Positions 1 through 6,931 of a stretch of 64,000 nt of DNA are shown one piece after another. Source of the stretch: Streptomyces fragilis. Its GTDB lineage: Bacteria; Actinomycetota; Actinomycetes; Streptomycetales; Streptomycetaceae. Position numbers and translations under genes: made by a program. Position 1 is the stretch's first letter. Each line of letters starts with the position of its first letter. Where the stretch lies: the NCBI RefSeq assembly GCF_003112515.1, contig NZ_BEVZ01000005.1, forward strand, positions 186,001-250,000, in the 5' to 3' direction. Below the pieces are notes generated by a model. That model had not been told where the DNA came from. It saw nothing but the letters and a program-made list of their open reading frames with translations, and searched no databases.

Positions 1-510
1 CTCGCGCCAGCCGCCCTTCGGCTGGGGACGCCAGCGCTCGAAGCGGGACTCGAACCGCTGGACCTCGCCCAGCGCGCCGTCGTCGAGCAGCTTGCGCAGG
101 GTGAGGAAGTCGCCGTCCCAGCGGCGGTTCTGGAACACGGACAGCAGCAGACCCCGCTCCTCGGCCAGCGCGGCCAGTTCGCGGGCCTCGGCGGCGGTGC
201 CGGCGACCGGCTTGTCCACGACCACGTGAAGACCCTGGCGCAGTGCCTCGGTGGCCAGCGGGACGTGCGTCCGGTTGGGGGAGGCGACGACCACCAGGTC
301 CAGCTCGCCGGCGCGGGGCCACAGCTCGTCCGCCGAGGCGGCGATGTGCACGTCGGGGTACTCGGCGCGGGCCTGTGCGGCCCGCTCGGGGTTGGAGGTG
401 ACCACGGTGTCGAGGGTCAGGCCCTCGGCGGCGGCGATCATCGGCGCGTGGAACACGGACCCGGCCAGGCCGTAGCCGACCAGGGCGACCCGCAGTGGTG
501 CAGTAGTCAT
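1..510 (-). CDS. Gfo/Idh/MocA family NAD(P)-dependent oxidoreductase, C-terminus beyond window
   Basis: The first 170 residues of a Rossmann-fold dehydrogenase are present; the gene runs off the left edge. The N-terminus carries a dinucleotide-binding segment (VALVGYGLAG), then a VVASPNRTH strand and the DKPVAGT segment, the family's (E/D)KP motif that holds the conserved catalytic lysine. Gfo/Idh/MocA enzymes oxidise sugars, inositols or similar polyols, and the substrate cannot be read from this fragment. The start is the ATG at 508-510, read on the minus strand. It is divergent from the secreted protein at 631. Confidence 0.9.
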   Translation of the reverse strand, partial: MTTAPLRVALVGYGLAGSVFHAPMIAAAEGLTLDTVVTSNPERAAQARAEYPDVHIAASADELWPRAGELDLVVVASPNRTHVPLATEALRQGLHVVVDKPVAGTAAEARELAALAEERGLLLSVFQNRRWDGDFLTLRKLLDDGALGEVQRFESRFERWRPQPKGGWRE

Positions 511-630
511 ACGAACACTCTGGCACGGAGGGTTCCCGTGCTGGTCCGGGCGGGGGGTCCCGTACGGCCGTTCGGGTGGTGCGGCAGCGTGTCGGGGATC
601 GTGGGCGCGGGGCGGGGAAGTTCACCCGGC

Positions 631-1383
631 ATGCGACGGTGGGCGGCTGCCGTGGCTCTGGCCGCGGCCGCGGTGGGCTCGGCGGCGTCGGCGGGGGAGG
701 CCCCGGCGGCGGCCGGGGGCCTCACGGCGCCCGCCGCGGGGCAGCGGTGCGAGGGGGTGGGGAAGGGGAAGCGGGACTTCCCCGTGGTGGCCCGGCTGCG
801 GGGGCCGCGGGTGTACCGGGCCGGTGACGTGCCGCAGGCGTGGACGCTGGAGCTGACGAACCGGTCGGCGCGGGCGTGCGCGGGGCTGCATCCGGTGGTG
901 GTGCTCACCGACGAGCGGCGCGCGCTGCTGCCCGCGCAGGCGGCGCTGTTCTTCTTCGACGGCGAGCGGCCCCGGGCGGTCGACTTCGAGGGCACGGAAC
1001 GCGACGAGCTGGTGGGCGTGTTCGGCGAGGACGGGAAGCGGCGCAAGGGCGGCTTCGAGGGGTTCACGGTGAACGCCCGTCAGACCCTGCGGGTGCGCGT
1101 GCTGCTGGCGGTCGCCCCCGACGCCCGTGCCAACGAGGTGGCCGCGGAGGCGGTCGTGGTGCGGCGCACCGGGCGGGGCGGGACGGACGGGGAGTGGGTG
1201 GGGCGCTCCGAGGACCCCTACCGGTTCCGCATCGGCGCGGCGGCCGCACCCCACGTGCGCGGCGCCTCCGGCCCCTCGGCCGAACGCGACCCCGCCTTCC
1301 CCTGGGCGCCCCTCGCCGCCGGCACGCTCGGAATCTCCCTCACCGCCGCCGCGGCCTGGACCCTCCGCCGCCACCGCTCCTGA
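631..1383 (+). CDS. Secreted/C-terminally anchored hypothetical protein
   Basis: This is a 250-aa protein of unknown function. It begins with a short basic stretch and an Ala-rich hydrophobic signal peptide (residues 1-22 or so) and ends with a hydrophobic helix (about 222-244) followed by RRHRS. That layout fits an exported domain tethered to the membrane. The middle has a beta-rich look (VFGEDGKRRKGGFEGFTV, VRVLLAVAPDARANEVAAE), resembling an immunoglobulin-like extracellular domain, but I do not recognise a family. The frame stays open well upstream, but the ATG at 631 is chosen because the signal peptide starts there. Confidence 0.6.
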   Translation: MRRWAAAVALAAAAVGSAASAGEAPAAAGGLTAPAAGQRCEGVGKGKRDFPVVARLRGPRVYRAGDVPQAWTLELTNRSARACAGLHPVVVLTDERRALLPAQAALFFFDGERPRAVDFEGTERDELVGVFGEDGKRRKGGFEGFTVNARQTLRVRVLLAVAPDARANEVAAEAVVVRRTGRGGTDGEWVGRSEDPYRFRIGAAAAPHVRGASGPSAERDPAFPWAPLAAGTLGISLTAAAAWTLRRHRS

Positions 1384-1578
1384 CACCGCCCCGGGCCCCT
1401 CCGCACCGGCCGCCCCGACGGGGTCTCGGGGCCGCGGACGCACCAGGGCCGAACGGGCGTGTCCGCAGGTCGGACAGGTGCGGGCCGGGGGGAATACGGG
1501 ACGCCGGGACCTGGCTGGGGGTGGCAGGGGGCGCATAGGCTGGGGCCCCTGTGGCAGGAGAGGTTCAGGAGGCTGTGG

Positions 1579-2358
1579 ATGTCCGAGCGCAAGCCCATCG
1601 AGTCGTGGCTCACGGACATGGACGGTGTGCTCATCCATGAGGGCGTCCCGATCCCCGGTGCCGAGGAGTTCATCAAGCGGCTGAAGGACAAGGACCGCCC
1701 GTTCCTGGTCCTCACCAACAACTCCATCTACACGCCCCGCGACCTGCAGGCCCGCCTGCGCAGGATGGGCCTGGACGTGCCGGTGGAGAACATCTGGACC
1801 TCCGCGCTGGCCACCGCCCAGTTCCTCGACGACCAGCGCCCCGGCGGCACCGCCTACGCGATCGGCGAGGCCGGCCTGACCACCGCCCTGCACGACATCG
1901 GCTACGTGCTCACCGACCACGACCCCGACTACGTCGTCCTCGGCGAGACCCGCACCTACTCCTTCGAGGCGATGACCAAGGCCGTCCGGCTGATCAACGC
2001 CGGCGCGCGGTTCATCGCCACCAACCCCGACGAGACCGGCCCCTCCACCGAGGGCCCGCTGCCCGCCACCGGCTCGGTGGCCGCGCTGATCACCCGGGCC
2101 ACCGGCAAGCAGCCGTACTTCGCCGGCAAGCCCAACCCGCTGATGATGCGCACCGGCCTCAACCGCCTCGGCGCGCACTCGGAGAGCTCCGCGATGATCG
2201 GCGACCGGATGGACACCGACGTGCTGGCCGGCATGGAGGCCGGGCTGCGCACCTTCCTGGTGCTCACCGGTTCGACCGGCAAGGACCAGGTGGAGAACTA
2301 CCCGTTCCGCCCCTCGGAGGTCGTCACCTCGATCGCGGACATCGTCGACCTCGTCTGA
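1579..2358 (+). CDS. HAD-IIA family hydrolase (NagD-like phosphatase)
   Basis: This 259-aa cytosolic phosphatase belongs to the NagD branch of the haloacid dehalogenase superfamily. All four HAD motifs are visible: the nucleophile and acid/base pair in DMDGV near residues 13-17, motif II in LTNNS, the lysine in GKPNP, and the acidic loop in GDRMDTD. Family members dephosphorylate small sugar or nucleotide phosphates; the substrate here is not predictable. An AGGAGG ribosome binding site at 1567-1572 sits six bases before the ATG, which decides the start. A short hairpin follows the gene. Confidence 0.9.
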   Translation: MSERKPIESWLTDMDGVLIHEGVPIPGAEEFIKRLKDKDRPFLVLTNNSIYTPRDLQARLRRMGLDVPVENIWTSALATAQFLDDQRPGGTAYAIGEAGLTTALHDIGYVLTDHDPDYVVLGETRTYSFEAMTKAVRLINAGARFIATNPDETGPSTEGPLPATGSVAALITRATGKQPYFAGKPNPLMMRTGLNRLGAHSESSAMIGDRMDTDVLAGMEAGLRTFLVLTGSTGKDQVENYPFRPSEVVTSIADIVDLV

Positions 2359-2381
2359 GGCCGCCGCCCCGCGCGCTGCTC

Positions 2382-2406
2382 CGAACGGGCGGCGCGCACC
2401 CGTTCG
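2382..2406 (+). terminator. Weak hairpin after the HAD gene
   Basis: CGAACGGG (2382-2389) pairs with CCCGTTCG (2399-2406) across a 9-base loop. There is no T-run, so this may be only a weak terminator for the upstream phosphatase gene. Confidence 0.4.
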
Positions 2407-2481
2407 TTCGTGGCATACCCGGCCCGCCCCCGATGCGGGAGGCGTGGTCCGGGGGAGCCTCCTGGTAACGGGAGGTTCGTG

Positions 2482-3084
2482 ATGGGTGCACTACGTACGA
2501 CGCTCAGCTGTGCGGGCGCCGCGGCGGCCGTCGCGCTCACCCCGGTGACCGGAGCCTTCCTCGCGGAGGACGGTGACGTGGCCGTGGCCCCGGTCGCGCC
2601 GCGTCCCGGCACCGACGTACGGGTGACCGTGAGCGGCTGCGGCGGCCGCACCGGCACCGCCGCGTCCGACGCCTTCGTGGCCGAGGTCAGGCTGACCGGC
2701 ACCGGGACCGACGGCGCGCTCACCGGCGAGACCCGCGTCCGCACCGGTGTCAGGCCGGGCGCCTACCGGGTGCGGGTGCGCTGCGACGGCGTGCCCGAAC
2801 GCTTGACCGAGGTGCGGGTGGCCGACGCCCGCGGCGACGCCGTCGTCCCGGGCCGCCCCGCCTCGCCGACCGCCCCGGTCCCGGCCGGCGGCGGAGGGCT
2901 CGCCCGCGCGGAGGCCGAGGCGAGGGCCCGCGCGGAGGCCGAGGCGGAGGCCGCCGCCCCGGGTGCCGCGCAGACGGTCACCGGAGTGGTGCTGGCCGGG
3001 GTGGCCGCCGCCGTGGTGGTGTTCCTGCCGCGGACCGCAAGGACCGCCCGGACCGCCCGGAGGCGACGTGCGGAGCGACGATGA
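2482..3084 (+). CDS. Secreted, C-terminally anchored protein paired with a sortase
   Basis: This 200-aa protein has an N-terminal signal peptide (to about residue 26), a beta-rich middle with two cysteines (VSGCGGRTG and VRVRCDGVP) that could form a disulfide, and an Ala/Glu/Arg-rich helical linker (AEAEARARAEAEAEA). It ends in one transmembrane helix and a strongly basic RTARRRRAERR-type tail. The hydrophobic helix plus positive tail, and the 4-bp overlap with the sortase gene downstream, suggest a sortase-associated surface protein. I do not see a clean LPxTG/LAxTG motif before the helix. A GGGAGG ribosome binding site lies 7 bases before the ATG. Confidence 0.65.
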   Translation: MGALRTTLSCAGAAAAVALTPVTGAFLAEDGDVAVAPVAPRPGTDVRVTVSGCGGRTGTAASDAFVAEVRLTGTGTDGALTGETRVRTGVRPGAYRVRVRCDGVPERLTEVRVADARGDAVVPGRPASPTAPVPAGGGGLARAEAEARARAEAEAEAAAPGAAQTVTGVVLAGVAAAVVVFLPRTARTARTARRRRAERR

Positions 3085-3743
3085 CGGCCCGCGGATCACG
3101 CCTGCTGCCCGCCCTGGCCTGGCTGACGCTGTTCGCGGCGACGCTCGCCTGGGCCGCCGAACTCACGGACGTCGACCCGCCCCCCGGGGAGCGCCGGCAC
3201 GCCCCGGCGCACGCCGCCCCGCCCGCCGCTCCCGGCCCGGGCGTACGACTGCCGCCCGCCCGCCGGCCGCTGCCCGCGGCCGAGCCCCGGCGGATCGACG
3301 TGCCGTCCCTCGGGCTGAGCGCTCCCGTGGTGCCCCGGCCGCTCGACCCCTCGGGGGCGCCCGGAACTCCCCCCATGGAGATGGCGGGCGCGGTCGGCTG
3401 GTGGCAGCGGGGCCCCGCCCCCGGAGCCGCGGGCCCGGCCCTGCTGGCCGGCCACCGGGACACCGGCAGCCGGGCCGCCGTCTTCCACCGGCTCGGCGAC
3501 CTGCGGCCCGGCGACGCCATCGACGTCTACCGCAGCGACGGGCGGGCGGCCCGCTTCACCGTGGAGGAGGTGCGGACCCTGCGCCGTGCCGCCTTCGACG
3601 CCCGCCTCGCCTACGGACCACGCCGGTCCGGCCGCGCGGAACTGCGGCTGATCACCTGCGCCGGGGCCTGGGACGAGGCGGCGCGGGCCTACACGGCCAA
3701 TGTGGTGGTCTCCGCCTATCTCACCGGATCGGGTGGACGATGA
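3081..3743 (+). CDS. Class E/F sortase
   Basis: This 220-aa membrane-anchored transpeptidase has one N-terminal transmembrane helix (residues 8-27), a Pro/Ala-rich linker, then the sortase beta-barrel. The active-site signatures are visible: catalytic His in AGHRDT, catalytic Cys in LITCAG, and a following basic residue region near the end. Sortases cleave a sorting motif and attach proteins to the peptidoglycan or link them together. The size and the TCAG context match the actinobacterial class E/F enzymes rather than class A. The ATGA overlap with the upstream gene implies translational coupling and a dedicated substrate. Confidence 0.85.
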   Translation: MTARGSRLLPALAWLTLFAATLAWAAELTDVDPPPGERRHAPAHAAPPAAPGPGVRLPPARRPLPAAEPRRIDVPSLGLSAPVVPRPLDPSGAPGTPPMEMAGAVGWWQRGPAPGAAGPALLAGHRDTGSRAAVFHRLGDLRPGDAIDVYRSDGRAARFTVEEVRTLRRAAFDARLAYGPRRSGRAELRLITCAGAWDEAARAYTANVVVSAYLTGSGGR

Positions 3744-3857
3744 TCCGGAACTTCCGTGTTGTCACCTCACGTTGCATTCGCGTGGGTGACAACTGAAATG
3801 TCAGGACTGAGAATGAGGACGACAGTGCGCCCAGGGGGGACAGCGAGGGGGGAACGG

Positions 3858-4880
3858 ATGGACGCCATCAGGCGGGCCGGGGTCGGCAGACGGCTCTGTG
3901 CGGCGGCGCTCGGCACGGCGCTGCTGCTCACCGCCGTGGGCTGCTCCGACGACAAGGAGGAGCGCCAGCAGAAGCACAGGGAGCGTGGCGCGCCGCCCGC
4001 GAACGGGGCGCCCTTCTGGGTCAACCCGGACGGCAACGCGGCACGGCAGGTCCAGGCCTACGAACAGCAGGGCCGGAAGGCCGAGGCCGAGGCGATCCGG
4101 CGGATAGCGGAACAGCCGGTGGGGGAGTGGATCGGCACCGAGAACCCGGAGGGCGAGGCCCGCGGGCTCACCGAGGCCGCCGTCGCGGACGGCCGCAGGG
4201 CGCTGCTGGTGCTCTACAACATCCCGCACCGCGACTGCGGCAACTACAGCGGCGGCGGCGCCGCGGACGGCGACGCCTACCGGGCCTGGCTGGAGGGCGT
4301 GATCCGCGGCATCGGCGACCGCCCGGCGACGGTGGTCCTCGAACCCGACGCCGTGCTGCACCTCGTCGACGGGTGCACGCCCGCCGAGTTCCACGAGGAG
4401 CGGTACGCGCTGCTCGGGGAGGCGGTGGGCCGGCTCAAGCAGCTGGAGAACACCCGGGTGTACGTGGACGCCGGGAACGCGGGCTGGGGCCGGCCGGAGC
4501 AGATCTGGGAGCCGCTGCGGCGGGCCGGGGTGGAGAACGCCGACGGCTTCGCGGTCAACGTCTCCAACTTCTACTCCACCGAGGACTCCATCGCCTACGG
4601 CAGGACGCTCTCCGAGAAGGTCGGCGGCAAGCACTTCGTCATCGACACCAGCCGCAACGGCAACGGGCCCTACCAGGAGGGCGACCCGGGTGAGCGGTGG
4701 TGCAACCCGCCGGGCCGCGCGCTGGGCGAGAGGCCGACGACCCGGACGGCGGACCCGCTGGTCGACGCCTACGTGTGGGCCAAGCGGCCCGGGGAGTCCG
4801 ACGGCACCTGCAAGGGCGGCCCCAAGGCCGGCGAATGGTGGCCGGAGTACGCCCTGGAGCTGGCGCGGGCCTCCCGGTGA
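3858..4880 (+). CDS. cslZ: Glycoside hydrolase family 6 lipoprotein (endoglucanase CslZ-like)
   Basis: This 340-aa extracellular beta-1,4-glucanase is predicted to be a lipoprotein, with signal peptide and lipobox LTAVGC. GH6 hallmarks are visible: LYNIPHRDCGNYS with the acid-side Asp, VLEPDAVLHL, VYVDAGNAGW, GFAVNVSNF, DTSRNGNG and a WCNPPGRALG segment. GH6 enzymes invert the anomeric centre while cutting cellulose-like chains. Position next to glxA/cslA matches the gene called cslZ in S. coelicolor, where it trims the glucan made at the hyphal tip. The ATG at 3858 is preceded by GAGGGGGGA; several in-frame upstream ATGs lack a signal peptide. Convergent with glxA. Confidence 0.9.
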   Translation: MDAIRRAGVGRRLCAAALGTALLLTAVGCSDDKEERQQKHRERGAPPANGAPFWVNPDGNAARQVQAYEQQGRKAEAEAIRRIAEQPVGEWIGTENPEGEARGLTEAAVADGRRALLVLYNIPHRDCGNYSGGGAADGDAYRAWLEGVIRGIGDRPATVVLEPDAVLHLVDGCTPAEFHEERYALLGEAVGRLKQLENTRVYVDAGNAGWGRPEQIWEPLRRAGVENADGFAVNVSNFYSTEDSIAYGRTLSEKVGGKHFVIDTSRNGNGPYQEGDPGERWCNPPGRALGERPTTRTADPLVDAYVWAKRPGESDGTCKGGPKAGEWWPEYALELARASR

Positions 4881-4922
4881 CGGCGACGGTGGCGGTGACG
4901 CCGGCGTCGGGCTGACGTTCGC

Positions 4923-4954
4923 GGGGGGCGGTCCGGTGACCCGGACCGCCCCCC
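4923..4954. terminator. Bidirectional terminator between GH6 and glxA
   Basis: A perfect 14-bp stem (4923-4936 with 4941-4954) closed by a TGAC tetraloop lies between two convergent genes. It probably ends both transcripts. Confidence 0.75.
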
Positions 4955-4966
4955 GCCCGGGCGGAG

Positions 4967-6931
4967 TCAGGAGACCTTCACCCACCGTGCCGTCGCGGGA
5001 ACCCCGTCCCGGTCGGTGAAGAAGAGCATGTACCAGCCCGGCTGGACCAGGTTCCGGCTGCCCGGAACGGTCACCGTGACCTCACCGGGCTCGCCGGCCC
5101 CGCCCGACGGCTTCTTCAGGCCGAGGGCGATCGAGCGCTGGTCCACGTCCGTGACGTGGGTGGAGGCGCTGGGCCGGATCAGCCGCGCGGTCGCGAGACG
5201 GCCGGCGTCCGGCGAGCGGAAGGTGGCCTCGCCGCCCCGGCGGAGGGCCCCGGGGCCGTCCTCCACCACCGGCCGCCCGCCCCGGAACAGGTACGGCGGG
5301 GTGTAGATCTCGATGCGCTGCTCGAACACACCCGGCCTGGAGTTGGCCGGGTCGGCGAAGAGCGGGTCGGAGCCGAAGAACATCACCCGCCCGTCGGGCA
5401 GCAGCAGCGAGCCGGAATGGTAGTTGCGGCCCACCAGGGGGTCGGCGACCCGGCGGAAGGAGTTCTGCTCCGGGTCGTACAGGCGCGCCTCGAGGATGTC
5501 GGAACCGGACCGCCCCCGGTAGTCCTGCGAGCCACCGGACACCAGCACGGTGTCGTCCGGCAGGATCGACGACTGCGGGTACCGGGTGCCGCGCCCGAGC
5601 GACGGGCCGTCCGTGAAGCGCGGCTTCTCCGCCCTCAGGTCGACCAGCCGCGTCCGCCGACTCGACCGGCGCGACTCGCCGATGCCGCCTCCGCCGATCA
5701 CCAGGTACTTCTCCTCCTGGGCGGGCGGCAGCAGCACGGTGCCGGAGGTCTCCAGCCGGTCCGGGTCGCTCATCCCGGGGATCCGGGTGAACCGGCCGGT
5801 CTCCACGTCCCAGATCCCCGGGTCGCGGCCCACGTCGGCGGGACCGTAACCGGCGTTGGAGCCCGAGTAGAACAGCTTGCCGTTCCGCATGAGGAACAGG
5901 GCCGGGTAGGTCGGGAACTGACGCTCCTTCGCCGTGTACGACCACTTCCTGGTCCGCGGGTCGTACACCTCGTTCCTGCCCGGCACCAGCTGGCCGACCT
6001 CGTCCAGGCCGGAGACGGACAGCACCTTGCCGTCGGAGAGCGTGGTGAGCGTGGGGTACCAGCGCGCCTCGTTCATCGGGTCGACCTTCACGTACCGCTC
6101 GGCCACCGGGTCGAACTCGTAGGCGTCGCGGATCCCCTGGAAGTCCCGCTTGTCCAGCGCCAGCTTCTGCGCGATGCCGTAGGTGTTGCGGGCGTCCGCG
6201 CCCTCGAGGCCCTCGATGCGGTAGTTGTCCTCGGCGCCGGTCTGGTAGCGGGTGCCGCTCCGGGCCGCCTCGACGTACACGCGGCCGAGGCCGGCGTCGT
6301 TGCCGAGGAACCTGCCGGTCGCCGGGTCGAACCTCTTGGTGGCGCGGGAGACCAGCACCGGGTCCTGGGCGACGAAGGTCCTGCCGTTCTTCTTCCCGGT
6401 GAAGCGGGTCCCCGCCTTGACGGTGATCGGCTTGTCGGGGTTCTCGTTGTGGACGACCATCAGGCCGCCCGCCTTGGTGACGTCGCCCTTCAGCCGCTCG
6501 TAGCGCTGGGTGCCGCCCGCGACGAGCAGGTTGCCGTCGGCGAGCTGGGTGTGGCCGGTGCAGAACAGGTCGCTGGGGGTGGGGACCTTCGCGATCGTCC
6601 CCTTCACCGGGTCCCAGACACGGGTGTCGAAGCGCCTGGTGTCGAAGTTCCTCCGGTCGTTCCCGGAACCGGCGACCAGCAGCACCTTGCCGGTGCGGAG
6701 CAGGGCGGCGTGGATGGTGTTCTGACGGTACCCGTCCGGGAACTCGACGATCTCCCAGCGGCCGTTGGCCGCCTTGTATTCGGGGCGGTCGATGGCGTAG
6801 GCGTGGTACTTCTCTGTGCCGAAGCGGTACAGCCAGGGGCCGTTGGCGCCGGCCAGTGCCAGCACCACGGCGATCACCAGGGCGATGCGGCGGGCCTTGC
6901 GCCGCGAGGGGCTCGTCCGACGAGGCGTCAT
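4967..6931 (-). CDS. glxA: GlxA mononuclear copper-radical oxidase (galactose-oxidase-like)
   Basis: This 654-aa membrane-anchored oxidase has a basic N-terminus followed by one transmembrane helix (residues 16-33). A Kelch-type propeller follows (repeated LLVAGG, VLSVSGLDE, LFYSGSNAGYG, YLVIGGGG, VLVSGGSQDYRG units). A C-terminal galactose-oxidase-like Ig domain ends in PGWYMLFFTDRDGVPA. Cys124 in DLFCTGH is the expected partner of the Tyr-Cys crosslinked cofactor. The family oxidises primary alcohols or aldehydes to give H2O2; in Streptomyces GlxA works with CslA at hyphal tips. The gene overlaps cslA by 4 bp (ATGA), so the pair is translationally coupled. Copper supply, hence dependence on copper chaperones, is expected. 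Confidence 0.93.
   Translation of the reverse strand: MTPRRTSPSRRKARRIALVIAVVLALAGANGPWLYRFGTEKYHAYAIDRPEYKAANGRWEIVEFPDGYRQNTIHAALLRTGKVLLVAGSGNDRRNFDTRRFDTRVWDPVKGTIAKVPTPSDLFCTGHTQLADGNLLVAGGTQRYERLKGDVTKAGGLMVVHNENPDKPITVKAGTRFTGKKNGRTFVAQDPVLVSRATKRFDPATGRFLGNDAGLGRVYVEAARSGTRYQTGAEDNYRIEGLEGADARNTYGIAQKLALDKRDFQGIRDAYEFDPVAERYVKVDPMNEARWYPTLTTLSDGKVLSVSGLDEVGQLVPGRNEVYDPRTRKWSYTAKERQFPTYPALFLMRNGKLFYSGSNAGYGPADVGRDPGIWDVETGRFTRIPGMSDPDRLETSGTVLLPPAQEEKYLVIGGGGIGESRRSSRRTRLVDLRAEKPRFTDGPSLGRGTRYPQSSILPDDTVLVSGGSQDYRGRSGSDILEARLYDPEQNSFRRVADPLVGRNYHSGSLLLPDGRVMFFGSDPLFADPANSRPGVFEQRIEIYTPPYLFRGGRPVVEDGPGALRRGGEATFRSPDAGRLATARLIRPSASTHVTDVDQRSIALGLKKPSGGAGEPGEVTVTVPGSRNLVQPGWYMLFFTDRDGVPATARWVKVS

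Noticed and set aside
622..2178. A 518-codon open frame on the minus strand opposite the secreted protein and HAD genes
   Set aside because: The protein is Gly/Arg/His-rich filler, typical of a GC-rich shadow frame; HAD motifs on the plus strand are unambiguous.
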